DNA of 64,000 nucleotides, taken from Bacteroidales bacterium (GTDB lineage Bacteria; Bacteroidota; Bacteroidia; Bacteroidales; Muribaculaceae). Positions 27,049 to 36,489 of this stretch are shown here, piece by piece (the stretch's first letter is position 1; each line of letters opens with the position of its first letter). The translations under genes and the position numbers were made by a program. Location of the stretch: contig JAQXRH010000010.1 in NCBI GenBank assembly GCA_029218425.1, forward strand, positions 49,703 to 113,702, in the 5' to 3' direction. The notes under the pieces are model-generated. The model was not told the DNA's origin, did not search any database, and saw only the letters and a program-made list of their open reading frames with translations.

Positions 27049-28785
27049 TTAAAACTTGATGGCGGCTCCCACCAATCCGTGTACGCCTTGCTGCTCAAGC
27101 ATGTTGTACATGTAAGCCCTACGTCCAAGTATATTTTCCACTTGGGCAAACGCCGATACCCAATCGTTGAAACGGTATGTGGCTCCGATATTGAGCGACG
27201 ACGCATTGCGCAGGTCGTATTTCTGCGGTTCGGCTCCCTCGGCTATCCCCCAATGGCTGTATATCGACCTGCCGGCTCGCCAGTCTATCGATGCTTCCAC
27301 GGTAAGCGGCGCTATCGGCGTCACCTCCACATTGGCTTCCACCACGTGGCGCGCACGGTCGGCATTCAAGTAGTAGCTATGGCGATAACTGCCCGGTGCT
27401 CCGGTATATTTCACCGATGCGGCTATGTTCTTGTTGTATTTCCATGCCAACTTTGCTCCATAGTGCAACGCTTTCAGGTCCACTCCGGTGAACATATTGC
27501 CGTAGATTGCGCGGTCAGCTGCCGTTTCCACTCCGGGGGCTCCCGTTATCTCGGCCACATCGGGCATCAACCAGTCGTTGGCTATTGTATATCCGCCAAA
27601 CAGTTCCACCGACGCGCCGTAGAACGGTCCTACGGTCACCGCAAGATTGGCTGTCAACGGCACTTCGGAGAATTTAAAGCTCTGCGCTACCGACATGTAC
27701 GGGTTGATGCTGTGCAGCGCCGACAGCTTGTTGATATGCTCGCCGCCTCCTATCGCCAAGGTGGCCGCGAAGGTCGATGCCGGGCGCACGTTGAATTTCA
27801 CATCGGGAGCCACGTGAAATGTCTTGCCCGTATTGGTCGTTAGCTGCACCTTCGCGCCTATCGACGTGGAAAATGCTCCGGCGCTGTAACGGTAGCTCGG
27901 CGCAAAGGTGATGAGACCCATGGTCTCGCCATCGCCGGGCATCAGCACTGGGGCGGTCAAGCCTCCTGCGGGCATGTTTAGTATGGTGTTATATCGGCTG
28001 TCGTGCACGAAACTTACACCCACATGGGCATTTAACGATGACTGCTCGCTCAGAAAATAGGCCGCGCCTCCACTTACTTTCACAATATTTTGACCTACAC
28101 CTGCTATTTTGTCGAGTCCGGCGGCAAATCCTACCTCTTCACCCGATAATCCGAAATGGTTGAACCCGGCGGTCACGTAGTATGCCATAGCTTTGGCGCG
28201 TGCCGACCATGCGGCGTTGATGTCAAATTCCGTGGCGTGGTGGTTGTCGTCTGTCATCTCCCACGGCCGGTTGTAGGCGTAGTAGCTGAAGTCGGCGGAG
28301 ATGTTGAGCCGTCGTGACCCGCCAAACAGGTGGGCGAAGTCGGCGCCTATGGTCACTTTGTTGCGGTTTAGGCTCTCGTCGTACTGGTCTTTGTAGCTGC
28401 TGCCGTCAAACTGTGTCCACGCATTCAGCGACGTGCGGCTGTCGGATATGATGGCATAGCCGGCCGAAATGCCTAAATTGTAGGCCGGGAAATAGCCCAA
28501 CGACGCATATCCCCGATAGGGCGTCAACGTGTAAGCCGGCGACCCTTCGGCGGGCTCCAACGTGGTCAGCATGCCGGGCACTCGCGTGGCTGCCGTGGTG
28601 TCGAAAAATGGCAATCGCGATGTCGGCACCTGTGGCTGTATCAGCGTCGGATAACTGCTGATACGTGATGCGTCGGGCAACGTCGCCTCTACTTCGCGTT
28701 CTATCACAATCTCTTTAGTGAGCGTCTGTGCCGTCATGCCCGTCCCTGTGAGCGCGGCGGCGAGGAGTATGGTTTGTAGTTTCAT
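27049..28785 (-). CDS. Outer-membrane beta-barrel protein, TonB-receptor-like without plug
   Basis: A 578-aa exported protein: signal peptide (MKLQTILLAAALTGTGMTAQ), a short periplasmic stretch, then repeated amphipathic strands to a C-terminal AAIKF ending in phenylalanine, typical of outer-membrane barrels. The last strands (YRFNDWVSAFAQVENILGRR) resemble TonB-dependent receptor barrels, but no plug or TonB box is seen. It lies 9 bp after the TPR gene on the same strand, so barrel and TPR protein are expressed together after dnaX. Role unknown; transport or assembly partner of the TPR protein is the best inference. Confidence 0.75.
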   Translation of the reverse strand: MKLQTILLAAALTGTGMTAQTLTKEIVIEREVEATLPDASRISSYPTLIQPQVPTSRLPFFDTTAATRVPGMLTTLEPAEGSPAYTLTPYRGYASLGYFPAYNLGISAGYAIISDSRTSLNAWTQFDGSSYKDQYDESLNRNKVTIGADFAHLFGGSRRLNISADFSYYAYNRPWEMTDDNHHATEFDINAAWSARAKAMAYYVTAGFNHFGLSGEEVGFAAGLDKIAGVGQNIVKVSGGAAYFLSEQSSLNAHVGVSFVHDSRYNTILNMPAGGLTAPVLMPGDGETMGLITFAPSYRYSAGAFSTSIGAKVQLTTNTGKTFHVAPDVKFNVRPASTFAATLAIGGGEHINKLSALHSINPYMSVAQSFKFSEVPLTANLAVTVGPFYGASVELFGGYTIANDWLMPDVAEITGAPGVETAADRAIYGNMFTGVDLKALHYGAKLAWKYNKNIAASVKYTGAPGSYRHSYYLNADRARHVVEANVEVTPIAPLTVEASIDWRAGRSIYSHWGIAEGAEPQKYDLRNASSLNIGATYRFNDWVSAFAQVENILGRRAYMYNMLEQQGVHGLVGAAIKF

Positions 28786-28794
28786 TGCTGTGTC

Positions 28795-31779
28795 CTATTT
28801 TTTGTTGTTGAGGCGGTCGTCTATCATTTTGAATATGTCGGTCTCGTTGCCGGGATAGTTGTCGCGCAGGCTTATCAGATACTGGTCGGCCTCAAATGTG
28901 TTCCCTTCTGCTCGGTTGATGTCGGATATGAGGATAAATCCACGGGCCAACCAATAGTTGTGGGGCGTGTCGGAGTCTATCAGCTTCTCTGCCGATTGGC
29001 GCGACGCCTTTAGGTCGTTGCCGTCATATTGAGCCTGGGCTATTCTGTATTGTGCCTTCGTGCCGTAGATGTCGTTGAGGTCGACGGCCAGGGTGCTCCA
29101 TTCCGCTATCGCTTTGTCGGTGTCGCCGGTGTTGTAGAGCGCATCGGCGTAGGTGTAGGTGGCCTCGGCTCGTTGCTCGCTCGTGGGGGTCGACGACGTG
29201 GTGATGGCGGTGGCTGCCTCGATGACTTTGTCGTACTTGCCCAAGTCGCGCGCCGTGCGCATCACTCCTATTTGTGCATCGTTGAGCAGCTCGGTGCTCG
29301 ACGATATCGTCAACAGCTGCTCGTAGGCGGCAAGCGCAAGCTCTCCTTTGCCCTGCGATGCAAGGGCTTCTGCCTTGCTTTTGAGCGCGGCGGGGGCCAT
29401 GGCGTTCTCGGGATAGTTGCTTATCAGCTCGTCGGCATAGGCTATCGTGGCGTCGTTGTCGCCGGCTGTAGCACTTGCCGACACTGCGTAGCCCAATGCC
29501 GTGGCTCGCGATGCCCCTTGTGGGTAACGTGCCAAGTAATCGGTTATCTTCCCGGTAAGCCCTTTGTTGAGGTACTCTCGCTCGGCGGCAACGAAGGCGG
29601 CATTCTCCACGTCGTCGGCATCTACGGGCATCGCCCCGGGCACGGAGTTGATATATGCCACATACTCGTCAAGCTGCCCGTCGCCGGCCATGATCTGCTT
29701 CAGGTTTTCCGACGCTTGGCGCGATTCTTCCGATGTCGGCGCGCTCTTTATGAGCTGCTTGTAGGTGGCTATGGCCTGCTGCTTATTCCCTTCGTTGAGA
29801 TAAGCGAGCGCCAACAGGAGGTTGGCCTGGCGGCCGTAGCTGTTGTTGGAATATCGCGACGCGGCCATCGAATACGCTTCTATCGACCGGTCGGAGTTGC
29901 CCAGCTGTGCATAGCTCTCGCCAAGGTCGAGATAAGCCTGCGCTGTCATGCTCGACTTAGGAAATTCCTTGAAAAACTGCTGCAACAGTTCCACTTTCTT
30001 GCCGTAATCGCCGCTGTAGCCTATCATGCGTGCGCGCGACAGCAAGGCGTAGTCGCCGGTCTCCGGATTGGCCTTGTAGGCCTCGGCATACGTCGTGGCG
30101 GCCTTGCCAAATTCTTTCTGTATGTAATAATGGTCGGCTATCCTCTGCAGGGCGTCGGCTTTGTGCATCGCTGTCGGCTCGGGCTGCGATGATATGAAGT
30201 CGTTGAAACATTTGCTGGCATTCTCGGTGTCGCCCTGGCGGTAGTAGCTGTATCCCAAGCCATATAATGCGTTCTGCCGGTTGCTCGCTGTCAATCTGTT
30301 GCCGCTCAGCGCGTTGCTGTACGATTTCTGCGCCTTGCTATATTCGCCTCCGGCATAATATGCCTCGCCAAGCCATAGCTCTGACTCGGCAGCCGTTTTC
30401 GCGTCATAAGCCTTGAGCTTCACTGCCTCGCTCAAGTGCTTGATGGCTTCCGACGGATGCCCCGACATCACTTCGCGCGACCCTAACGCATACAGCACCT
30501 GCTGCTTGGCGCCCATTATCTTCTCCGACGGCGTCTTTATCTGGTTGATCGACGCCAACGCGGCAGCATAGTTGTTGTCGGTCATATATCCCGACACAAG
30601 ATACTCTCTCACTGCCTCGGCATAACGCGAATTGGGATACGTGCGCAAAAATTCCTCAAACGTCGACACCGAATTGCCAAACGGTATCTTTCCCCCCTCG
30701 GTCTTCGCCACGGCATAGTTGTAGAATGCCGCCTCCTGCACGTCGCTGTCGAAGTTCTTCTTCAACGCTCGGTCAAAGGCTATCATGGCGCCCGAATAGT
30801 TGGCTTGCTTCATCATCGCCTGACCTATGAACAGGTTGGCGCTCTGGCCCATTGCATTGTCGATGTCTATCACCGGCGTAAGGTCTTTGACGGCTTCTTC
30901 ATAATTGCCGTCGCGGTATTCGCTCACTCCGAGCATATATAGCGTGGTGGGCAACGGCTCTGCGGTGTTGGCCGCATATTCGCGCAACATTGGCAACGCT
31001 TCCCCCAGGTCGTCAAGCTGGTAATACGACTCGCCGGCCACTCGCATCGCCTCATATCGGAATGCCGGCTCTACTCGCTCGTCGGCTACCAACCGCCGCG
31101 CTTTCGACGCTGCCTCGGCATAGTCGCCGTCGAGATAGGCTATCTGCGACAGGTAATAGTCGGCCATGTTGCCGGGCGCGCTCGTCCGGTCGCTCTTCTT
31201 CAACAGGTCGGCGGCCTTGCGGTAATCTTTCTTCACATAGGCTATGTAGCCCTCGTAAAACCGCGCTTCATTGCCATATTCTTTGCTACCCGACAATCGC
31301 CGGTATAGCTGTTCGGCCATGTCGTATTCCCCCTGCTTCAACAAGCAATAGGCCTGCGACGCTTCTTTGCGGCTCTCGCTGCTGCGGTCAAGCACCTTTG
31401 CCCCTATCTTCCCAAACTCGGCCAACGCTTCGCCATACCTGCCGCGGGTCATGTATAGGTTGCCCAATGCCAATCGTGCCTCGGCTACACGGGCCGACGA
31501 CGGATGACGCCATATATAATATTTTACCATCGCCTCGGCATCGCTCTTCCCAAGACGCAACGCCGACATGGCTATGTAGTAATCTGCCTCTTCCAATTGC
31601 GCCGGCGTAGGATTATTCTCCTTCAGATAATGCAGCTGGTCGGTGCACCCTACGTAGTTGGCATCGTCATACATCTCTATTGCCCGCCTTAAATAGCCTG
31701 CCGGCTCTGGCGCGTTTACCTGGGCCACGCCTGTTATCGCCGTTGCGGCGATGATGGTGGTAGTGAGTATCTTTTTCAT
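28795..31779 (-). CDS. Large periplasmic TPR-repeat protein
   Basis: A 994-aa exported protein made almost wholly of tetratricopeptide repeats. The signal peptide is MKKILTTTIIAATAITGVAQ; the chosen start at 31779 discards 15 codons (from 31824) with no signal-peptide logic. Repeats such as ALYGLGYSYYRQGDTENASK, AYLDLGESYAQLGNSDRSIE and LLLALAYLNEGNKQQAIATY occur along the whole length, ending with YLISLRDNYPGNETDIFKMI. It starts 37 bp after dnaX and precedes the barrel gene by 9 bp. TPR solenoids usually scaffold protein complexes; with the barrel it may form an envelope complex. Confidence 0.85.
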   Translation of the reverse strand: MKKILTTTIIAATAITGVAQVNAPEPAGYLRRAIEMYDDANYVGCTDQLHYLKENNPTPAQLEEADYYIAMSALRLGKSDAEAMVKYYIWRHPSSARVAEARLALGNLYMTRGRYGEALAEFGKIGAKVLDRSSESRKEASQAYCLLKQGEYDMAEQLYRRLSGSKEYGNEARFYEGYIAYVKKDYRKAADLLKKSDRTSAPGNMADYYLSQIAYLDGDYAEAASKARRLVADERVEPAFRYEAMRVAGESYYQLDDLGEALPMLREYAANTAEPLPTTLYMLGVSEYRDGNYEEAVKDLTPVIDIDNAMGQSANLFIGQAMMKQANYSGAMIAFDRALKKNFDSDVQEAAFYNYAVAKTEGGKIPFGNSVSTFEEFLRTYPNSRYAEAVREYLVSGYMTDNNYAAALASINQIKTPSEKIMGAKQQVLYALGSREVMSGHPSEAIKHLSEAVKLKAYDAKTAAESELWLGEAYYAGGEYSKAQKSYSNALSGNRLTASNRQNALYGLGYSYYRQGDTENASKCFNDFISSQPEPTAMHKADALQRIADHYYIQKEFGKAATTYAEAYKANPETGDYALLSRARMIGYSGDYGKKVELLQQFFKEFPKSSMTAQAYLDLGESYAQLGNSDRSIEAYSMAASRYSNNSYGRQANLLLALAYLNEGNKQQAIATYKQLIKSAPTSEESRQASENLKQIMAGDGQLDEYVAYINSVPGAMPVDADDVENAAFVAAEREYLNKGLTGKITDYLARYPQGASRATALGYAVSASATAGDNDATIAYADELISNYPENAMAPAALKSKAEALASQGKGELALAAYEQLLTISSSTELLNDAQIGVMRTARDLGKYDKVIEAATAITTSSTPTSEQRAEATYTYADALYNTGDTDKAIAEWSTLAVDLNDIYGTKAQYRIAQAQYDGNDLKASRQSAEKLIDSDTPHNYWLARGFILISDINRAEGNTFEADQYLISLRDNYPGNETDIFKMIDDRLNNKK

Positions 31780-31816
31780 ATCGTGTCCTTGCTGTATTAT
31801 GCTTATATGATGACTG

Positions 31817-33676
31817 TTATACAAGTTTGAGATTGAATTTCTCTATCAGTTTGACTATCTCGGGCGATACGGCCGTGATATGTGCCAATATCTCGCGGTC
31901 GTTCCATATCATCGGCGACGGCCCCGATTCGTTGATCGATAGCGTGATATTGAACTTGTCGTTGTTGATGGCATTGCGTATATGCGCAAGCAATTCTGGC
32001 AGATGGCTGCGAAATTCCGCCGTCTGTATCTCGTTCTCCAACGCTACGTCGTAGGTGTCGTTGCCTACGTTGCGCGGCCGGCACGCTCGCATGGTGTTGG
32101 TAAGGATATGCTCTGTGGGACGCTCGGCGGCATAACTGTCCCACGCGGCATTCACCTGCTCGTCGGTGTAACGCTCTGCCCTGTGGGCCCCGCTCGTTTC
32201 TGCCCGCATCGCCTGTGCGCCGCCTGTGGCCGTAGCCTCGGTGCGGTGCGTAGTGCGTAGCACTCGCCCGCTGCGCGCTGCCGGTGGCGGTGCGCCTGCC
32301 CCGGGTGTCGGTGCCATTGTCCTCGCTGCCGTCGCCGTGGCCGCCTGGCGCGGTGCCGCGGGTGCCGGGATGCTTTGATATGCCGGTGACATCGCCTGCG
32401 CCTGAGTGCTCTGCTGTGTCGCCGGTTGTGCCGCGGCCCCCTGCTGCGCTTGCCGCAACGTCTCTGGCGCCTTGGTCGTATTCGCCGGCGTTGCAGCGGC
32501 TGCATATGCCGGCGTTGCCGCCTCATTGCTGGCGGCAAATGGCTTTAACTGCCCCTCTCCGCTGCCGCTATAAGTGGGGGAGGGGCTTTGTAGTTGGCAC
32601 AGCCTGATGAGCAACAGCTCCGCAAGAAAGGTCTTCGACGATGCCTGACGGTAATTCATGTCGGCCTCGTTGCATAGGCTCATCGCCGCATAATAAAATT
32701 CCAACGGCAACGATTTCGACGTCGCCGCCATCGCCGCTTTCACCTCGTCGTCGGTGTCCAACAACGACAACGTCGACTCCGACCGCGCTACCATCAGGTC
32801 GCGTATGTACGCCGCCAACCCCGTTATGAAAAAGTGCGTGTCAAATCCCCTGTCGCGTATCTCTTTGTATATCAACAAGGCGCTCTGCACGTCCCCTTTC
32901 ACAAACGCCCCGCACAATCTCTCGTAATATGTCGCATCAAGCACATTCAGGTTGGCTATCGCCGACCCATACGTGATATTCCCTCGCGACGACGCTGCAA
33001 CTTGGTCAAATATCGACAACGCATCGCGCATCGCCCCGTCGGCCTTCCTCGCTATCAGACTCAATGCCGACCGCTCTGCCGTGATTCCTTCCTGCGACGC
33101 TACATACGCCAGATGGTCTACCATGTCGGCCACCGTGATACGGTTGAAATCATATATCTGGCATCGCGACAATATCGTCGGTATGATCTTCTGCTTCTCT
33201 GTCGTAGCTAAAATGAACACTACATAGCTCGGCGGCTCCTCAAGGGTCTTCAAAAACGCATTAAACGCTGCCGACGACAACATGTGCACCTCGTCGATGA
33301 TAAACACGCGGTAGCGACCCTCCGTCGGTGGCACCTGCACCTGGTCAACCAACCCGCGTATGTCGTCGACACTGTTGTTCGACGCCGCATCAAGCTCTAT
33401 GATGTTCATCGAACGGTTCTCATTAAACGACTTGCACGAGTCGCACTCGTTGCACGGGTCCCCATCCGCCGTGGGATGCATGCAGTTGATTGTCTTGGCA
33501 AATATACGCGCACATGAGGTCTTGCCGACTCCGCGTCCTCCGCAAAACAGGTAGGCATGCGCCAACCGGTCGGTCGCTATCGCATTCTTCAGCGTCGCCG
33601 TCAATGCCTTCTGCCCTACAACCGAGGCAAACGTCGTGGGTCTATATTTCCTTGCCGATACAATGTAATTATCCAT
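31817..33676 (-). CDS. dnaX: DNA polymerase III subunit gamma/tau
   Basis: Clamp-loader ATPase of the replicase. The 619-aa protein opens with SARKYRPTTFASVVGQ, Walker A GGRGVGKTS (46-54), the four-cysteine zinc module CMHP...CNECDSC, Walker B IIDEVHML, sensor 1 LATTEKQKI and SRCQIYDF. A long Ala/Pro/Thr-rich linker (about 375-500) separates it from a C-terminal tau-like domain. A -7 element TATATTTG (33712-33719, minus strand) gives a ~30-nt leader. It is first in a dnaX-TPR-barrel transcription unit, an odd grouping of replication and envelope genes. Confidence 0.96.
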   Translation of the reverse strand: MDNYIVSARKYRPTTFASVVGQKALTATLKNAIATDRLAHAYLFCGGRGVGKTSCARIFAKTINCMHPTADGDPCNECDSCKSFNENRSMNIIELDAASNNSVDDIRGLVDQVQVPPTEGRYRVFIIDEVHMLSSAAFNAFLKTLEEPPSYVVFILATTEKQKIIPTILSRCQIYDFNRITVADMVDHLAYVASQEGITAERSALSLIARKADGAMRDALSIFDQVAASSRGNITYGSAIANLNVLDATYYERLCGAFVKGDVQSALLIYKEIRDRGFDTHFFITGLAAYIRDLMVARSESTLSLLDTDDEVKAAMAATSKSLPLEFYYAAMSLCNEADMNYRQASSKTFLAELLLIRLCQLQSPSPTYSGSGEGQLKPFAASNEAATPAYAAAATPANTTKAPETLRQAQQGAAAQPATQQSTQAQAMSPAYQSIPAPAAPRQAATATAARTMAPTPGAGAPPPAARSGRVLRTTHRTEATATGGAQAMRAETSGAHRAERYTDEQVNAAWDSYAAERPTEHILTNTMRACRPRNVGNDTYDVALENEIQTAEFRSHLPELLAHIRNAINNDKFNITLSINESGPSPMIWNDREILAHITAVSPEIVKLIEKFNLKLV

Positions 33677-33811
33677 CAGCTTTCATTTTTCATTCAATCT
33701 ACAAATATAATAATAATTCCCATATATTCCACCCCTCAATCCCCCAACTTTATATTTCTTTTGCATATACCCCTCCCCATTGCTCCGCCTCGTCCCGCCT
33801 CGTCCCGCCGA

Positions 33812-33922
33812 GGGCGTCCGCCAGGACGCCGATTATTAGTAGCCCCGTACGCCGAGCGTAGCGAGGTGTGCGGGGTTGCGTGCGCCACAACCGGCAGGCG
33901 TCCGTAGCGACGCCGATTTACA
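33812..33922 (+). repeat. Triple-hairpin dispersed repeat (R2), copy A
   Basis: Starts with the hairpin GGCGTCC-GCCA-GGACGCC, then GATTATTAGTAGCCCCGTAC, a central arm closed by GTGTGCGGGG, and ends with GGCGTC-CGTAGC-GACGCC and GATTTACA. Nearly the same as 40604-40714 and inverted at 12877-12994. The rest of the 33677-34110 gap holds one R1 copy and a degenerate relative at 34021-34047. Confidence 0.85.
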
Positions 33923-33974
33923 TTGCCCCATCATTCCACTTGCCTCCTCATCCTCTATCCCGCCCCCGCCTCTG

Positions 33975-34008
33975 CGTCTTGGTTCTGTGTAGAGGCTTTA
34001 GCCTCGCC
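33975..34008 (+). repeat. 34-bp hairpin repeat (R1), copy 1 of 8
   Basis: CGTCTTGGTTCTGTGTA followed by the hairpin GAGGC-TTTA-GCCTC and GCC. Eight copies occur between 33.9 and 44.2 kb, all in the same orientation and all intergenic. Confidence 0.9.
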
Positions 34009-34110
34009 CGCCGTTCCCACCGCTTTAGCCTCGGAGAGGCGTCTTGTCTTCCGCCCGAAACTATTACACGCACATAGAGAGGACGCGATTCCTCGCATCC
34101 TCTCTCTATG

Positions 34111-34182
34111 TAGCCCATAGGAGAATCGAACTCCTCTTTCAAGAATGAAAATCTTGCGTCCTAGCCGATAGACGAATGGGCC
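34111..34182 (-). tRNA. tRNA-Glu(TTC), distal copy
   Basis: 72 nt, identical to 34497-34568. Anticodon stem CAAGA/TCTTG encloses loop TTTTCAT with anticodon TTC; T arm GAGTTCGATTCTC; acceptor GGCCCAT pairs with ATGGGCT (one G-U). CCA is not encoded. It follows rpsT by ~20 bp on the same strand. Confidence 0.96.
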
Positions 34183-34202
34183 GCGTGCTCCTCAAGAAGA
34201 CC

Positions 34203-34460
34203 TTACGCTGTCAATCCGTTGATGTGACGCGCGATCTTGCTCTTCAGATTCGAAGCTTTATTCTTCGATATCGCTTTCTTTGCAGCGAGCTTGTCCAACA
34301 TCGCTGTAAGCTTTACAAATGCTGCTTCTGCCTCTGCCTTGACTGTCATCTTACGTACTCGACGCACTGCATTGCGTGCGGTCTTCGCATAATAACGGTT
34401 GTGAAGACGACGGCTGGCCGTCTGGCGTATTCTCTTGATTGAAGATTTGTGGTTTGCCAT
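34203..34460 (-). CDS. rpsT: 30S ribosomal protein S20
   Basis: An 85-aa basic protein binding 16S rRNA, beginning [20 protein letters not shown] and ending [10 protein letters not shown]. The frame is open much further upstream (to 34592), but that part crosses a tRNA gene, so the start at 34460 is certain. It lies between two identical tRNA-Glu genes and is transcribed with them from the promoter at 34603-34634. Confidence 0.98.
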   Translation of the reverse strand: MANHKSSIKRIRQTASRRLHNRYYAKTARNAVRRVRKMTVKAEAEAAFVKLTAMLDKLAAKKAISKNKASNLKSKIARHINGLTA

Positions 34461-34496
34461 TATTTTTTCTGACTTTTTTACTTTGTTGTTTATTGG

Positions 34497-34568
34497 TAGC
34501 CCATAGGAGAATCGAACTCCTCTTTCAAGAATGAAAATCTTGCGTCCTAGCCGATAGACGAATGGGCC
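34497..34568 (-). tRNA. tRNA-Glu(TTC), proximal copy
   Basis: 72 nt, same sequence as 34111-34182 (anticodon TTC). First gene of the tRNA-Glu/rpsT/tRNA-Glu transcription unit; its 3' end is ~36 bp before the rpsT start. Confidence 0.96.
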
Positions 34569-34602
34569 TCGGTTGCTTCTGGTTTCGCCCACAAAGCGAC
34601 TG

Positions 34603-34634
34603 CAAAATTACTCACTCTTTTTCAATCTTGCAAA
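34603..34634 (-). promoter_or_regulatory. Promoter of tRNA-Glu/rpsT/tRNA-Glu unit
   Basis: Minus strand: TTTG (34631-34634), 20 bp, TAATTTTG (34603-34610). The predicted start near 34596 leaves ~28 nt before the tRNA. Confidence 0.8.
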
Positions 34635-34716
34635 TTTTTTGTCAAAAAAAATCCCTACCACTTTCCGTTCTCGCTTTTTAACCTTATTTTTGCACTATCT
34701 TTTCCATATCCCAATC

Positions 34717-35436
34717 ATGCTTATACCAGCCCGCTGCATTACCCTTAACTCCGTTAAATACAACGACTCTCGCTCTATCGTCAACTGCCTCTCTCGAGAG
34801 TGCGGCCGTGTTCCCCTTTTCGTCAACGACGGCAATTCACCAGCCGCTCGTCGCCGTCGGGCCATTATGCTCCCCGGCTCTGCATTCGTCTGCATCCTCG
34901 ACATCCGCGAAAACCGCTCGCTGCAATCTCTCCGCGACATCATGCCCGTGCGAATCATGCACCTCGACAATCCTGTCGTTTCTGCCATCACTCTCTTCGC
35001 CTGCGACTTCCTCGCTACTATCCTGCGCGACTCCCAGCCCGACCCGCTCCTCTTCGATTTCGTCGACGAGTTCTTCGCCCACATCTCCACTTCTCCCCAT
35101 TCCATCGCCAACGCGCCCATCGCTTTCCTCTTCCTGCTCCAACATTTCATGGGCATCGCCCCCGACTCCGCTTCCTACGCCCCGGGTTTTTGCTTCGACT
35201 TCGCCTCCGGCTCTTTCATTCCTGCCCCTCGCCCCAACTCCCAATGGCTCGACGCTTCTCAAGCCGCTTCCCTTTTCTCCCTCTCCCGCATCAACCTTCG
35301 CAACATGCACCTCTTCCCCCTGTCACGCCACGACCGCAACGCCATCCTCGACCTCCTCATCCAATACTATTCTACCCACTTCGGCGCTATCCGCAACCTC
35401 CGTTCTCTTCCAATCCTCCGCGCCCTCTTCGACTGA
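34717..35436 (+). CDS. recO: DNA repair protein RecO
   Basis: RecF-pathway mediator that loads RecA with RecR. The 239-aa protein opens with an OB-fold start typical of the family (MLIPARCITLNSVKYNDSRS, CLSRECGRVPLFV), followed by an all-helical domain with FLFLLQHFMGIAPD. The zinc-finger cysteines of some RecO proteins are missing, as is usual in Bacteroidota. The open frame starts earlier (34573) but within tRNA and leader sequence; a TATTTTTG -7 element (34685-34692) supports the ATG at 34717. Convergent with the capsid cassette, 48 bp apart. Confidence 0.92.
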   Translation: MLIPARCITLNSVKYNDSRSIVNCLSRECGRVPLFVNDGNSPAARRRRAIMLPGSAFVCILDIRENRSLQSLRDIMPVRIMHLDNPVVSAITLFACDFLATILRDSQPDPLLFDFVDEFFAHISTSPHSIANAPIAFLFLLQHFMGIAPDSASYAPGFCFDFASGSFIPAPRPNSQWLDASQAASLFSLSRINLRNMHLFPLSRHDRNAILDLLIQYYSTHFGAIRNLRSLPILRALFD

Positions 35437-35484
35437 CCTTCCTCCCTGCGATTTATAAAATTTCTCCGATTTTTTCATTCCACT

Positions 35485-35934
35485 TCACCGCCATCCCAGC
35501 AGCCTCGGCAACCCTCCGCCACCTATGCTGTCTATCGTCTCTCGCATCATCTCCATCCCGCGCTCCCATCGCTGCTCGTAGCCTGCCCCTTCGCCCACGC
35601 TCTCATAAATCGCCCCAAGCACCATGTTCGCCATCACTCCTACCATCATCCTCTCTATCGCCGGCCTTACTATCTCCGCCCCCGCATACGCTCCCTTCAG
35701 CTCTATCCACATCGTCCCCACTGTCCCACTCTCGCTCTCCTCATATCCTACCACTCTCGGCATCAGGCCTATCACTACCTCCGCAAACGCATCTCTCACC
35801 AGCTCCGTCAATCCTTCGCTCTGATCCTCCTGCAGCAACGCCCGCTCTCGCTCGGGCAGGTTGACATAGCCCTGCAATGCCGTCACCGCATATATCTTCT
35901 CCATCACTTCCCGCTCTGCTATCTCTATCCTCAT
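35485..35934 (-). CDS. Unassigned protein, last gene of capsid cassette
   Basis: A 149-aa protein (start chosen at MRIEIAEREVMEKIYAVTA; the frame is open to 35991). No family recognised. It is helical and acidic, with a central LVRDAFAEVVIGLMPRVVGY and a glycine-rich end (DSIGGGGLPRLLGWR). With the 19-codon extension it would overlap the preceding gene by 8 bp. Position downstream of portal and capsid genes suggests a virion-related or adaptor role, but nothing in the sequence proves it. Codons are strongly G-rich like the rest of the cassette. Confidence 0.55.
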   Translation of the reverse strand: MRIEIAEREVMEKIYAVTALQGYVNLPERERALLQEDQSEGLTELVRDAFAEVVIGLMPRVVGYEESESGTVGTMWIELKGAYAGAEIVRPAIERMMVGVMANMVLGAIYESVGEGAGYEQRWERGMEMMRETIDSIGGGGLPRLLGWR

Positions 35935-35983
35935 CGCTATTTCTCCTATCCCTTTATTTCCGTTTCTACTATTTCCTTTTCTC

Positions 35984-36406
35984 TCATCCACTCATCCACT
36001 CTCTCCTACACATCTCCCTGTAATACAATTGCTTCGCATACGCCCTCGTCATGAAAAACGACGACGCTCTCCCTCCCACCAACACTTCCGTCAACGCTTC
36101 CCCAAGTCTCACCCCGCGTCGCTCCATTATCCCTATGCATTTCCTCCCTATCTCTATCATCATGTCGCGCCGCGAATGTCGCCGCAATTTCCCGCTATAA
36201 CGCTCTATCACCCCCCTGCTTATCAAATCGCCTACTGCCCGCCGGGCATATCGGTAACTCACATAATACCCCGGCGCTTCTTGCTCCAACACGGCCCTTA
36301 TCACGCCTTCTACCGTCACTGCCTCCCCGCGCTCATATCGCTGCTGCTTCTCTCGCCTCACCGCTCTCATGAACTCTCTATTGCGCTGCTCTGTATTTTC
36401 TGCCAT
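35984..36406 (-). CDS. Unassigned basic protein of capsid cassette, possible winged helix
   Basis: A 140-aa Arg-rich protein (start at MAENTEQRNREFMRAV; upstream codons to 36457 are less plausible). The segment VTVEGVIRAVLEQEAPGYYV followed by SYRYARRAVGDLISRGV could be a winged-helix DNA-binding fold; the C-terminus (TRAYAKQLYYREMCRREW) is helical and basic. No family recognised. It lies 83 bp after the portal gene on the same strand. DNA binding is an inference from charge and predicted helices only. Confidence 0.55.
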   Translation of the reverse strand: MAENTEQRNREFMRAVRREKQQRYERGEAVTVEGVIRAVLEQEAPGYYVSYRYARRAVGDLISRGVIERYSGKLRRHSRRDMMIEIGRKCIGIMERRGVRLGEALTEVLVGGRASSFFMTRAYAKQLYYREMCRREWMSG

Positions 36407-36489
36407 TGCTCTCCTTTTTTTTATTATCGTTGGCAAAATTACCGCTCGCATGGGCATAACTACTGCCCGGTATAGTTAAAATGGTAAAA

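Noticed and set aside
34461-34592. A longer rpsT start giving a 129-aa product.
   Set aside because: The extension is encoded by the tRNA-Glu gene and its flanks; S20 starts at MANHKSS.
34800-35864. A 354-aa Pro/Arg/Ser-rich plus-strand frame across recO.
   Set aside because: Out of frame with recO and of low-complexity composition; recO is recognisable.
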